Shown: positions 15,700 through 24,752, counted from the first letter of the stretch. The stretch: DNA of 64,000 bases from an uncultured bacterium (GCA_900551245.1 URVC01000011.1:21562-85561); one strand, 5' to 3'. Program-made: numbers and translations. Notes: generated by a model from the sequence alone, not told the origin.

Positions 15700-17331
15700 A
15701 TGAAAAAAATCATAGCAATGGCATCCATGGTCCTGTGTTCCGCGCTGGCGGCGATGGAAACCGGAATCGGCAGCGACCAGACGAATGCGGAAAATCCGGC
15801 GCCGCCGATCGACCGCCGGGTTTCGAAGGAGGGGGCGGCGCGAATCCGCGCGCTGGAGAACTTCATCGCCGCCATGCGGAATCCGCGTTCTCCGGAGCGG
15901 GCCCGCAAACTGCTCGAAGTGCTCAAAGCCGACCCGACCACGCGAGTGCCGCTGAAAGCGATTGCGGAAAGCCTCCGCTCCAGTGAGGAGGCGAAGGAGA
16001 TCGCGCCGGAATTGAATGCGATTTCCGCCGCACATCCGCAGGAGCTCCCGCTGGCTCTGCTGGCGGCGGGAATCGACCGGCGGGCCGGGAATCCCCCCGC
16101 GGAACGGGCGGAACGGCTGCGGAAGACGCTGCAATCCGTCACGGCTCCGGAGAAACTCCCCCGTCAGGAGCTCAATCTCTGGCTCGCCCTCACCCAGTTC
16201 TATCTGGATACCGCGCTGGAAAGCGAGGAGTATGAAGCGGCGGAGGAGTGGATCTCCGACGCGCCCCGCCCGGTTACGCCGGAGGCGGCCGACCGCCAGA
16301 TGCAGATCTTCGCGGAGTTCTACCGGGTCGCGGCGGCGCGCCTGCCGGAAGAACGCCGCTGGTTCGGTCTGCTGCCGGGGGAACGCGAGGAGTTTCTCGA
16401 CCGCTACCGGGAGCTCATTCAGGAGCTTGTCCGGCGGGAAGATCAGTTCAATGCACCCGGGCAGTACATCAGCCGGCTCGGCTTCTACGAGAAGGTCGGC
16501 GAGGCACGGGAGGCGCTCCGGCTCGCCCGGGAGTTCTACCGCAAGTATCCGTCGAAGGAGTCGCTGACGATGCTGGCCTATGCGGCGGTTGCGGTGCCGG
16601 ACATTCCGGCGATGGAGGCCGCGCTCGCCGAGATGAAGAAGAGTTATCCGGATCTGGTCAAACTCGGGGAACTTCTCTACGCCGGCGGTCTGCTCGACGC
16701 GGGCGACGTGGTCCGGGCGCGGGCGCGGCTGGACCGGCTCACGGATCCGGAGGCGCGCTTTGAATTTGAGCTGCAGCTTCTGCGGAGCGAGAAACAGTTT
16801 GCGGAACTTCGCGACCGGCTCCTCGAGCGGCAGAAGAGCGGCGGCGAACTGACTCCGCTGCATTTCCAGCTGCTGTTGATGGCGGCGGAAAATCTTCGCG
16901 ACCCCGCCCTGCTGGAGAAGGTGCGCAACGCGCTCGCCGCCCGCGGCGAACTCAGCCATCCGGACTACGCGAACTCGATCGGCTACGTCAGCGCGGAGCT
17001 GAACGTCAATCTGGAAGAGGCGGAAAAGCTGATCCGGCAGGCTCTCTCGGTCGACGCGAACAACCCGGCGTATCTGGATTCGCTGGCCTGGGTGCTGTTC
17101 CGCCGGGGGAAATTCGACGAGGCGGATGCGGAAATCCGCCGGGCAATCCGTTTTGCGCGGCCGGGGCAGGAGATGGGCGTCCTCTACTGGCATGCCGGCG
17201 AGATCGCGGCCGCCCGCGGCAAGCGGGATGAAGCGCGCCGCTTCTATCTCATGGCGCTGGCCGAACGCGACCGGGAACTCGACCGCGCCGCCGTCGAAAA
17301 GCGGCTGAAAGAGCTGGAGTCGGAGCAATGA
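15700..17331 (+). CDS. Exported TPR-repeat protein
   Basis: The 543-residue protein begins MKKIIAMASMVLCSALAAME, a signal peptide. Helical repeats of TPR type fill the rest; the clearest are near 435-520 (YANSIGYVSAELNVNLEEAE, then LDSLAWVLFRRGKFDEADAE and YWHAGEIAAARGKRDEARRF). TPRs make protein-protein scaffolds, here in the envelope. ATG 15700 follows GGGAGGAG by 5 bases; the upstream frame overlaps the terminator and is rejected. Its stop overlaps the start of the rlmN-like gene (ATGA), so the two are translated together. No enzymatic domain is seen. Confidence 0.85.
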   Translation: MKKIIAMASMVLCSALAAMETGIGSDQTNAENPAPPIDRRVSKEGAARIRALENFIAAMRNPRSPERARKLLEVLKADPTTRVPLKAIAESLRSSEEAKEIAPELNAISAAHPQELPLALLAAGIDRRAGNPPAERAERLRKTLQSVTAPEKLPRQELNLWLALTQFYLDTALESEEYEAAEEWISDAPRPVTPEAADRQMQIFAEFYRVAAARLPEERRWFGLLPGEREEFLDRYRELIQELVRREDQFNAPGQYISRLGFYEKVGEAREALRLAREFYRKYPSKESLTMLAYAAVAVPDIPAMEAALAEMKKSYPDLVKLGELLYAGGLLDAGDVVRARARLDRLTDPEARFEFELQLLRSEKQFAELRDRLLERQKSGGELTPLHFQLLLMAAENLRDPALLEKVRNALAARGELSHPDYANSIGYVSAELNVNLEEAEKLIRQALSVDANNPAYLDSLAWVLFRRGKFDEADAEIRRAIRFARPGQEMGVLYWHAGEIAAARGKRDEARRFYLMALAERDRELDRAAVEKRLKELESEQ

Positions 17332-18362
17332 AGTCCGACCGGAAAATTCCGTTTCTGGCCGGACTTTCGCGCCGGGGCCTGCGGGAGTGGATGTCCTCGG
17401 AGGGGCAGCCCGGCTACCGGGGAGAACAGGTGGCGGACTGGATCTTCGGCCGCGGCGTGATTCAGCCGGAGCAGATGACCAACCTCCCCGCCAGTCTGCG
17501 GCTGCTGCTGCAGGCCCGTTTTCACGCGCCGGGCAGCAGTGTGGCGGAGGTCTCCTCTTCCGAAGACGGCACGGAGAAACTGCTGATCGAACTCTTCGAC
17601 GGCGAATCGGTCGAAATGGTGCTGATTCCGTCGGAGGAGCGGCTGACCTTCTGCCTGAGCACCCAGGTGGGCTGCCCGGTGCAGTGCCGTTTCTGCGCAA
17701 GCGGGCGCGACGGACTGGTGCGCAACCTCTCCGCCGGCGAGATCATCGAGGAGTTCCTGCTCGGTTCGGAACGGGCCGGGCGACGGCCGGACAATCTGGT
17801 CTTCATGGGGATCGGCGAAGGGCTGCTGAACTACAATGAACTGGTGAAGGCGCTGGTTCTGCTGAGTTCGCCGGATGAGTTCGGCATGTCGCCGCGGCGG
17901 ATCACCGTCTCGACCAGCGGCTATGTGCCGGGGATCCTGAAGTTCGCCGAGCTGGAACGGGAGTTCAATCTGGCGATCTCACTGCACGCGCCGGACGACG
18001 CGACGCGGTCGAAGCTGATTCCGCCGCCTTTCTGTTATCCGGTCGCGGAGATCATGGCGACGGCGGACCGCTACCGGGAACTTGCCGGGCGGATGGTCAC
18101 GCTGGAGTACACCCTGCTGAAAGGGGTCAACGACTCAATTCCGACCGCGCGCAAACTGGCGGCGCTGGCGCGGAGCCACCACGCCAAAGTGAATCTGATT
18201 CCGTACAACGCGACCGACACCGAATTCCAGCGGCCGGAACGGCGGGTGATCGAAGCCTTCGCCCGGACGGTGGAGGAGGAGGGCGCGCATGTGACGGTCC
18301 GGGTCGAACGCGGCGCGGAGAGCACGGCGGCCTGCGGTCAGCTCCGGCGGCAGGAGGGCTGA
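17328..18362 (+). CDS. rlmN: RlmN/Cfr-family radical SAM RNA methyltransferase
   Basis: The 344-residue protein has the family iron-sulfur motif CPVQCRFC (C116, C120, C123) after LSTQVG, and the C-terminal methyl-carrying cysteine in TAACGQL (C336). Family knowledge: RlmN methylates C2 of A2503 in 23S rRNA and A37 in some tRNAs; it works in the cytoplasm with two SAM molecules. The SAM-binding motif reads MGIGEGL (near 163) where RlmN has GEP and Cfr has GEA. It could therefore be a divergent RlmN paralogue. Its 3' end overlaps the convergent fusion gene by 25 bases. The start shares ATGA with the TPR gene stop. Confidence 0.85.
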   Translation: MKSDRKIPFLAGLSRRGLREWMSSEGQPGYRGEQVADWIFGRGVIQPEQMTNLPASLRLLLQARFHAPGSSVAEVSSSEDGTEKLLIELFDGESVEMVLIPSEERLTFCLSTQVGCPVQCRFCASGRDGLVRNLSAGEIIEEFLLGSERAGRRPDNLVFMGIGEGLLNYNELVKALVLLSSPDEFGMSPRRITVSTSGYVPGILKFAELEREFNLAISLHAPDDATRSKLIPPPFCYPVAEIMATADRYRELAGRMVTLEYTLLKGVNDSIPTARKLAALARSHHAKVNLIPYNATDTEFQRPERRVIEAFARTVEEEGAHVTVRVERGAESTAACGQLRRQEG

Positions 18363-20074
18363 TCCCGGAACCATTTCGGGACGCCCCGGGCACGCAGCCG
18401 GGCGACGGTCCGTTCCCGCCGGGCCCGGAGCGTTTCACACGAATCGTCGAGGCGGGGATCCCGGTAACAGACTCCGGCGGTGGAGCATCGCAAAATGCCG
18501 TACTCCTTTTCCGGCAGGGGCAGCGGCAGAAGCTCTTCACAGAAACCGGAGACGGTGCCGCCGCGGCGCCGCCCGAAGGGGATCGATTCGCCGACCTTCA
18601 AGCCGGCGCGCAGCAAAGCGGCGCGGTAGGGGAAGGCGCTGCAGTAGCTCACCATGACGCCGCGGGCGTCAAGTTTCCGCGCCAGAATCCGGGTGAAGTC
18701 GAAGCTCCACAGCTCCGGATTGCAGTCGGGGGAGAAACCGTCCTGAAAGATCACATCGAATTTGCCGGCGGCGTCGAACACCCGTTTTCTGGCGTCGCCG
18801 GGGAGCAGCCGGACGCAGGAGCGGCCCAGCCGGAACTCGCCGGAGCGTTTCAGGGCGGCGATCATCTCCCGTTCGAGCGAATGCTCCGGGTGGAGAGCCT
18901 CCGCCGCGTCGAGGACACGCGAATCCAGTTCCAGAGAAACGATCTCCAGCGGATTATCCGCCGTTTCGGCACAGCGCAGGGCGGCGGCGGTGTTGATGCC
19001 GAGGCCGAACCCGATCTCCAGCAGACGGCCGGGGCCGTCGGCGAGCCGCTTCGCGAGGCGGGCCGGCTCCACGAACTTCCGCTCCGCCTCGGAGACCGCT
19101 CCGGCGAGCGAATGGAAGTGCTGGCGGTACCCGGGGTGGTAGAGGGTGAACGAACCGTCGGCGGTCCGGATGCCGGGGAAAATCTCCCGTTCGCCGCCGC
19201 GCCGGAAACTGTCGAGGAAGAATTCCAGGAACTGCCCCTTGCTCATCCACCAGTGCGGCGTTAGAATCTGCTTCGGCTCGGCTTCGGCAACCAGCCGCAT
19301 GACCAGCCAGTCTTCCGGGAGGAGCCGCAGAAATCCGGCGGCCCAGCGGGCGTACTCATATTCGTTGAGCGGAACCGGTTTCACCGGGAAATCCGGCGAG
19401 GCGAGCGGCGTCCCCCGGAGCGTCAGGAGCTGGTGGAGCTTCACCGCGCGGAACGGAAGTTGAGCGAGACACCGGGCGGTTTCGCAGAAATCCTCCTCGC
19501 TCTCCCCGGGAAGTCCGGCGATGACGTGGGCGGCGGTGGAGATTCCGGCGTCGTGCAGGCGGCGGACGGCATCTTCGACGGCGGCGAAGTTGTGGCCGCG
19601 CCGGATGAGTTCGAGCGTCCGGTCGTGGGCGGACTGCACGCCGAGCTCGACCCACACCTCGTATTCGCGGGCAAGTTCGGCGAGAAAGCGGACCGTCTCC
19701 GGCGGCAGGGCGTCGGGACGGGTGCCGACGATGACCACCTTGAACGTGGCCGCACAGAGCGCCTCCCGGTAGAGTTTCCGCAGTGTCTCGACCGGCGCGT
19801 AGGTGGAGGTGAACGCCTGAAAATAGGCGATCCACGGCGGTTCCGCCCCGTAGCGGGAACGGGCGAATTCGACGCCGGCCCGGACCTGTCCGGCAAGGTC
19901 GAGGTTCCGGGCCAGATGGCGGGCGCGGCCGCCGTCTTCGGCGCAGAAGACGCATCCGGGGCCGAAGCGGTCCGGGCGGTTGGGGCAGCCGAGCGCGAGA
20001 TCGAGCGGAATCCGCTGGAGCCGCCGGCCGTACCGGGCGGCGATATCGTCGCTGAAAAACCGAATCTGCTGCAT
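18338..20074 (-). CDS. Radical SAM (YtqA/MnmL-like) fused to MnmC-type tRNA methyltransferase
   Basis: The 578-residue protein joins two enzymes. Residues 1-310 are a TIGR01212/YtqA-type radical SAM domain: C30, C41 and C44 in GCPNRPDRFGPGCVFC, then QAFTSTYAP and ELGVQSAHDRTLELI. Residues 330-520 match the methyltransferase domain of MnmC: LLEIGFGLGINTA (near 351), IFQDGFSPDCNPELW (near 443) and IPFGRRRGG. A basic tail of about 50 residues follows. Known: YtqA (MnmL) turns cmnm5U into nm5U, and MnmC's methyltransferase domain makes mnm5U at tRNA position 34. The fusion could therefore perform both steps in one chain (inference). ATG 20074 is preferred to 20137, which lies in non-conserved sequence. 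Confidence 0.85.
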   Translation of the reverse strand: MQQIRFFSDDIAARYGRRLQRIPLDLALGCPNRPDRFGPGCVFCAEDGGRARHLARNLDLAGQVRAGVEFARSRYGAEPPWIAYFQAFTSTYAPVETLRKLYREALCAATFKVVIVGTRPDALPPETVRFLAELAREYEVWVELGVQSAHDRTLELIRRGHNFAAVEDAVRRLHDAGISTAAHVIAGLPGESEEDFCETARCLAQLPFRAVKLHQLLTLRGTPLASPDFPVKPVPLNEYEYARWAAGFLRLLPEDWLVMRLVAEAEPKQILTPHWWMSKGQFLEFFLDSFRRGGEREIFPGIRTADGSFTLYHPGYRQHFHSLAGAVSEAERKFVEPARLAKRLADGPGRLLEIGFGLGINTAAALRCAETADNPLEIVSLELDSRVLDAAEALHPEHSLEREMIAALKRSGEFRLGRSCVRLLPGDARKRVFDAAGKFDVIFQDGFSPDCNPELWSFDFTRILARKLDARGVMVSYCSAFPYRAALLRAGLKVGESIPFGRRRGGTVSGFCEELLPLPLPEKEYGILRCSTAGVCYRDPRLDDSCETLRARRERTVARLRARGVPKWFRDQPSCRRS

Positions 20075-20344
20075 TCTTCCCTGCTCCTGATGGAAAGCTC
20101 TTCCTGCCGGACAAACAAACGGCGTCCAATATACCACCGCCTCCGGCGGATTGCAACCCCGGCGGCTCTCCTCCGTACGTCGGCGCGCGGTTCCCTCTTT
20201 TCTCAGCCGCGGAACCGGTCAAGAAACTCCATATTTCCTGTCAAAGTGATTCGTATTTCCGCCGGGAAGTGCTATTTTAGTAACAGGAAAAAATAGACCG
20301 GAGGAGTCCGGAGAGGTTCAGATTTCTATTGCGAGGTGTATATT

Positions 20345-21484
20345 ATGAAGATCGTCATTGTCGGCGGCGGAGTTGCCGCGTTCGAAGCCGCGCTTTCCGC
20401 CGGAAAGGCCGGAGTTCCCTGCGAAATCACGCTCATCTCGCGCGAGAAGGTGCTGCCCTACCGGCGGCCCGCCCTCTCCGGCATGGTCGCCGAACCGCTG
20501 CCGGATGCGCAGTTCTACATCAAGCCGGAATCGTTCTATCAGGAGAAGAAAATCGATGTCCGCCTCGGAATTGCGGCGCAGTCGATCGACTGTACGGCGA
20601 AAACCGTGCAACTTTCCGACGGGAGCGAAGTTTCCTACGACCGTCTTCTGCTGGCGACCGGGAGCCACTGTTTTCTGCCGCCGATTCCGGGGATTGATGG
20701 CAAGAACGTCCTCTCCCTGCGGGAGATCAGCGACCTGGAGGCCATCCGCTCCCGGCTGGAGGGCGGTGTCAAACGCGTCGCCGTCATCGGCGGCGGACTG
20801 CTCGGCCTGGAACTCGCCCAGAGCCTGCTGGAGCGGGGCTGCGCTGTCACGGTAATCGAGGGCGGCGCCTCCCTTCTGCCGCGCAACCTCGACGCGGAGG
20901 CGGCCGAAGTCGCGCTCCGCGAACTGGGGAAGATTCCGAACCTGACGCTCAAATTCGGCGCGGTCGTCAAGGAGATCCCCCCGGCCGGAGTCCGGCTCGA
21001 AGCGGAGGAGATTCCGGCCGATCTGGTGATGGTTTCCGCCGGGACGCGGGCGAACATCGAACTGGCCGCCGCGGCCGGATTGAAGTGCAACCGCGGCATC
21101 GTGGTGGACAAGCGTCTCCGCGCGTCGCAGCCGGATGTGTTCGCCGCCGGAGACTGCGCCGAGGTGGAGGGGACGCTCTACGGGCTCTACGGAGCGGCGC
21201 GCGCGATGGGGCAGGTCGCCGGGAAGAACCTCGCGGGCGGTGAAGAGACCTTCCTGCCGGAGGCGTTTCCGGCCCGACTCAACGTGTTCGGGCTGAAAAT
21301 CTTCTCGGCCGGTGTGCTGAAGGGGGCCGAAGCGAAATCGGAAACCTCCCCCGACACCGGGGCCTTCCGCAAACTCTTTTTCGATGCGGCGGGGAAACTG
21401 GTCGGCTGCATCCTGATCGGCGACCTGAAGGACGCGTTGAAACTGCAGGCGGAAATCGACGCCGCTCCGTCCGGACAGGCCTGA
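20345..21484 (+). CDS. FAD-dependent NAD(P)H oxidoreductase (rubredoxin-reductase-like)
   Basis: The 379-residue protein has an N-terminal FAD dinucleotide fold (KIVIVGGGVAAFEAAL), the LLLATGSHCFLPP segment, a second NAD(P)H fold (RVAVIGGGLLGLELAQSLLE, near 145) and the FAD-binding FAAGDCAEV near 260. This is the pyridine nucleotide-disulfide reductase class without the redox CxxC, like NADH:rubredoxin or nitrite reductase-type oxidoreductases. It acts in the cytoplasm and may pass electrons to a rubredoxin in oxygen or peroxide defence (inference). ATG 20345 is 6 bases after GAGGTG; ATG 20336 is too close to that site. It converges on the LacI gene with a one-base gap. Confidence 0.85.
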   Translation: MKIVIVGGGVAAFEAALSAGKAGVPCEITLISREKVLPYRRPALSGMVAEPLPDAQFYIKPESFYQEKKIDVRLGIAAQSIDCTAKTVQLSDGSEVSYDRLLLATGSHCFLPPIPGIDGKNVLSLREISDLEAIRSRLEGGVKRVAVIGGGLLGLELAQSLLERGCAVTVIEGGASLLPRNLDAEAAEVALRELGKIPNLTLKFGAVVKEIPPAGVRLEAEEIPADLVMVSAGTRANIELAAAAGLKCNRGIVVDKRLRASQPDVFAAGDCAEVEGTLYGLYGAARAMGQVAGKNLAGGEETFLPEAFPARLNVFGLKIFSAGVLKGAEAKSETSPDTGAFRKLFFDAAGKLVGCILIGDLKDALKLQAEIDAAPSGQA

Positions 21485-21485
21485 G

Positions 21486-22445
21486 TCAGACAAGCGTTTT
21501 CACACTTTCCCGCTCGATCAGGAGATAGGGAACCCGGACGTCGCCGGCAACCGGTTTGTGATCGATCAGCCGGTCGAGCAGGGTGATCGCCTCCCGGGCG
21601 AGTCCGCGAAAGTCCTGCGACAGGGTGGTATGCGCCGGGATCAGCCGTTCGCTGATTCCCGGAAACTCCATCGAGAGGACGGAGAGCTCCTCCGGCACTT
21701 TGATGCGAAGGCTGTTGAGCTGCTGCGCGACCGACAGCCCGTTGGTTTCCCCGGCCGCGATCAGCGCGGTAACTCCGCATTCGACCCAGCGGCGCAGATC
21801 GGGGAAACGGCCCTGGTCCCGGAAGAAACTGAAGGCCTCCGGCTCATCCACGCCCCGCCGCCGCAGCGCATCGCAGAACCCTTCGTACCGGTGCGATGTG
21901 TAAACCCTCTCGTCGGCACGGTGGACATCGGAGATAAAACCGATCTTCCGATGCCCCTGCCGGAACAGAGAGTCGACCGCCAGCTCCATGCCGGCGATGC
22001 CGTCGGAACTGACCGAGTAGATGTTCTCCCGATGGCAGCTCGGCCGATTGAGACGGACCAGCGGGAAATTGCTGAACTCCCCCCAGAACTCGTTGAGATG
22101 GTCGTTGATCGAAACCGAAATCGCTCCGGCGATGGCCCGACTGCTCAGCAGTTCGAGATCTCTGCTGGAGATAAGTTCCACCCGGTACCCTTGGAGCGAT
22201 ATCTCCTCCAGCAGAAAGGAGAGCAGACTGCCGAGGTAGCCGGAAAGGTTGATTTCAAAGATGATGAGGGCGACGGTCCGCCTTCCGTCGGCGGGCGCGA
22301 GCGGATACCCCATCCGCCGGGCCGTTTCGATCACCCGGGCGCGGGTGACCGGGTGAACGCGCGGGTCGTTGTTGAGAACGCGCGACACCGTGACGTGGGA
22401 AACCCCGGCGGCCGCGCCCACCATCCGGCTGGTGACCTTTTTCAT
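21486..22445 (-). CDS. LacI-family transcriptional regulator
   Basis: The 319-residue protein starts with a classic LacI helix-turn-helix and hinge (MVGAAAGVSHVTVSRVLNND, then ARRMGYPLAP). A sugar-sensing periplasmic-binding-like domain follows (GHRKIGFISDVHRADERVY, LSVLSMEFPGISERLIPAHT). ATG 22445 is preceded by AGAGGAG at 7-8 bases. It lies 36 bases after the stop of the PocR-AraC gene on the same strand. Its targets are unknown; the only LacI-type CG-centred palindromes seen in the window are at 63864-63911, ahead of the beta-helix operon, and could be targets of this or another LacI protein. Confidence 0.9.
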   Translation of the reverse strand: MKKVTSRMVGAAAGVSHVTVSRVLNNDPRVHPVTRARVIETARRMGYPLAPADGRRTVALIIFEINLSGYLGSLLSFLLEEISLQGYRVELISSRDLELLSSRAIAGAISVSINDHLNEFWGEFSNFPLVRLNRPSCHRENIYSVSSDGIAGMELAVDSLFRQGHRKIGFISDVHRADERVYTSHRYEGFCDALRRRGVDEPEAFSFFRDQGRFPDLRRWVECGVTALIAAGETNGLSVAQQLNSLRIKVPEELSVLSMEFPGISERLIPAHTTLSQDFRGLAREAITLLDRLIDHKPVAGDVRVPYLLIERESVKTLV

Positions 22446-22480
22446 GGAACTGCTCCTCTTTCCTGATTCCTGCGGCGACA

Positions 22481-23302
22481 TCAGAACCGCACCCTGTCTT
22501 TGCCGGAACGGCGGCGCCACTCTTCCGGCGTCATCCTAAACTGTTTCAGAAACTGGCGGTGCAGATAGTTCGCCGAACGGTACCCCGCCATTTTTGCCAC
22601 CTCGTCCACCGTCAGGAGCGAACGCTCGAGAATTCCGGCCGCACAGTCGAGCCGATAGCGGTTGAGCAGTTCGGGGAAGGTCCGGCCGAACTCCCGGCGC
22701 AGCAGCTGGCTGGTGCGCGACACCGAAAGGCCGAGTTCCGCGGCCAGATTCTCGAGAGAAACCCCGGGCGAGCGGAAATAGCGCTCCATCCACCAGCGGA
22801 TCTGCTCCCCCCGGCCGCCGCGCGGACCGATTCCCGGCAGGAACTCCAGCCGCCGCCGGATCGAGTCGGCGAACAGCGAGCCGAACCAGAAAAGATCCGG
22901 CGGAAGTTCCGCCTCCGGGGGAGAGACCGTCTCCATTCCCCGGGGCTGAACCACCCCGCTCCACCCCGTTTCCGGCGGACGGAAGGGGCCGAGAAACATC
23001 ACGCCGGCCGGAGCGTCGAACTTCATCAGCGGGAACACCGCCTCGAACACTCCCGCATGGCAAAGTTTTCCAAACGGCCGCCCCGCCGCCAGACGCGGCT
23101 GGATCAGCCGGGTATCGCACAGGACGCACCGTTCGTAACATTCGGCGCTCCGGGAACGCATCGTCTCGCAACAGGGCGCGAGGTGGTGCAGCGGCAGCTC
23201 CTCCGGTGCCGCCAGCGCGGTGATCTCGCCGGTCAGGTCGTGAAACGCGACCCGGCAGTTCAGCCGCTTCTCGAACAATGTGATCTCTTCGCGCAGATTC
23301 AT
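22481..23302 (-). CDS. PocR-like sensor / AraC-family regulator
   Basis: The 273-residue protein has an N-terminal PocR-like ligand domain (about 1-150) with its cysteine pattern (CCETM, CYERCVLCD, KLCHAGVFEAVFPL, MFLGPFR). A C-terminal AraC double helix-turn-helix follows (SLENLAAELGLSVSRTSQLL; TVDEVAKMAGYRSANYLHRQ). Family knowledge: PocR domains bind small polar ligands such as diols, and the AraC part activates neighbouring genes. ATG 23302 follows GGAGG by 5 bases. It diverges from the FAD oxidoreductase at 23409, whose promoter lies in the shared 106-base interval, so that gene is its likely target (inference). Confidence 0.88.
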   Translation of the reverse strand: MNLREEITLFEKRLNCRVAFHDLTGEITALAAPEELPLHHLAPCCETMRSRSAECYERCVLCDTRLIQPRLAAGRPFGKLCHAGVFEAVFPLMKFDAPAGVMFLGPFRPPETGWSGVVQPRGMETVSPPEAELPPDLFWFGSLFADSIRRRLEFLPGIGPRGGRGEQIRWWMERYFRSPGVSLENLAAELGLSVSRTSQLLRREFGRTFPELLNRYRLDCAAGILERSLLTVDEVAKMAGYRSANYLHRQFLKQFRMTPEEWRRRSGKDRVRF

Positions 23303-23348
23303 CCCGCCTCCGGTGTGGATATTTATATAATAATTGCAGAAATGGAAA

Positions 23349-23377
23349 TTGTCAAACCGGATGAATTCTCTTATACT
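23349..23377 (+). promoter_or_regulatory. Promoter of the 23409 oxidoreductase
   Basis: TTGTCA (23349-23354) and TATACT (23372-23377) lie 17 bases apart, close to the consensus on both boxes. Confidence 0.65.
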
Positions 23378-23408
23378 ATAAGAAAAGCAAAATTCATGGA
23401 GGAAGACA

Positions 23409-24734
23409 ATGGAACAGCTCACCATTCATCGGAACATTCCCGTCAAATACACCGCCGATCTCTGCATCGCGGGCGCCGGTCCGGCGGGGATCGCCGCCGC
23501 GGTCACCGCCGCCCGCCGGGGAGCCCGCGTCCTGCTGATCGATCATCTGGCGATGCCGGGCGGCATGAGCACCGCGGCGCTGGTGCCGGTCTTCATGCCC
23601 TGCTCGGACGGGGTGAACTTTCTCGCCGCCGGGTTCGGCAGCGAGGTGATCGACCGGTTGCGGCAGCTCTCCGCCCGCCGGAATTTCGACAGCGGTCTTG
23701 CCATCAACGCCGAACACCTCAAGCGCGTCTACGACGATCTGCTCGCGGAGTCGGGGGTGGAGCCGCTCTATTACACCCGCCTGATCGACGCGGTGGTGGA
23801 ATCCGGCCGGATCGAAGCGCTCCTGTGCAACAGCCCGAGTGGAAATTTTGCGATCAAAGCACCGATTTTCATCGATGCGACCGGCGACGGAACCCTCTCG
23901 GTCATCGCCGGTGCGCCGTTCGAGTTCGGCGGTGAAAACGGCGAGGTGATGCCCTCCACCCTCTGTTCGCTCTGGGCGGGGATCGATTTTGCCGCCTACC
24001 GGGCGGGAGGGGCCTTCAGCCACAACGACGACAAGATGCTTGCGAAGCTGGAGGAGGCGTTTCAGCGGGGGGAACTCTCGGTGCCGGACTTTCACCACAC
24101 CGGCGTCTTCCGGGTCTCCAACGTGGCCGCGGTCGGCAACATCACCCATGTCTTCGACGTCGACGCCACCGACGAGCGGTCGCTGACGCGCGGCGTGATC
24201 GAAAACCGCCGCCTGCTGGCGGAGTATGAGGAGTTCTACCGCCGCCAAGTCGCCGGATTCGCCGAAGCGGAGATCGTCGGCTCCGGCTCGGTGCTGGGCA
24301 TCCGGGAGTCCCGCCGGATTCTGGGCGATTACGTGCTCAACCGCGACGACTACGAAGCGCGGCGCGACTTCCCGGACGAGATCGGGCGGTACAACTTCCC
24401 GGCGGACATCCATCCCCCGCGGCCTGGCAAGGAGGAGGTGATCGCCCACAAGAAACTGTTCCGCTCCTTCTGCTGCGGCAAGGGGGAAAGCTACGGCATC
24501 CCCTACCGGATCCTGCTGCCGCGCGGCGTGGAGAACCTGCTCACCTGCGGCCGATGCGTCAGCTGCGACCGTCATGTGATGGCGTCGCTCCGGGTGATCC
24601 CGGGCTGTTACATCACCGGTCAGGGAGCCGGCATGGCGGCAGCACTCGCTGCAGCCGCCGGAACTGTTCCGCGCAAGATCGATACCGCCGCGCTCCGGAA
24701 AGAACTTCGTGGAATCGGCGCATTTTTTCACTGA
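23409..24734 (+). CDS. FAD-dependent oxidoreductase (FAD_oxidored type)
   Basis: The 441-residue protein has an N-terminal FAD fold (ADLCIAGAGPAGIAAAV, then RVLLIDHLAMPGGMSTAALV), a middle FIDATGDGTL segment near residue 158, and a C-terminal LLTCGRCVSCDRHVM plus GQGAGMAAALA that closes the flavin site. This is the fumarate reductase/HI0933-like superfamily group often annotated FAD-dependent oxidoreductase, common in Planctomycetes-Verrucomicrobia-Chlamydiae relatives beside sugar genes. The start follows GGAGG by 8 bases. No signal peptide is present. The substrate is unknown; sugar or polyol oxidation is plausible given the PocR-AraC neighbour. Confidence 0.82.
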   Translation: MEQLTIHRNIPVKYTADLCIAGAGPAGIAAAVTAARRGARVLLIDHLAMPGGMSTAALVPVFMPCSDGVNFLAAGFGSEVIDRLRQLSARRNFDSGLAINAEHLKRVYDDLLAESGVEPLYYTRLIDAVVESGRIEALLCNSPSGNFAIKAPIFIDATGDGTLSVIAGAPFEFGGENGEVMPSTLCSLWAGIDFAAYRAGGAFSHNDDKMLAKLEEAFQRGELSVPDFHHTGVFRVSNVAAVGNITHVFDVDATDERSLTRGVIENRRLLAEYEEFYRRQVAGFAEAEIVGSGSVLGIRESRRILGDYVLNRDDYEARRDFPDEIGRYNFPADIHPPRPGKEEVIAHKKLFRSFCCGKGESYGIPYRILLPRGVENLLTCGRCVSCDRHVMASLRVIPGCYITGQGAGMAAALAAAAGTVPRKIDTAALRKELRGIGAFFH

Positions 24735-24752
24735 AAAAAGAAGGACTCCGCC

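Noticed and set aside
15472..17700. 742-residue minus-strand open frame
   Set aside because: It is a low-complexity Arg/Pro/Gln-rich shadow of the mini-protein, TPR and rlmN genes.
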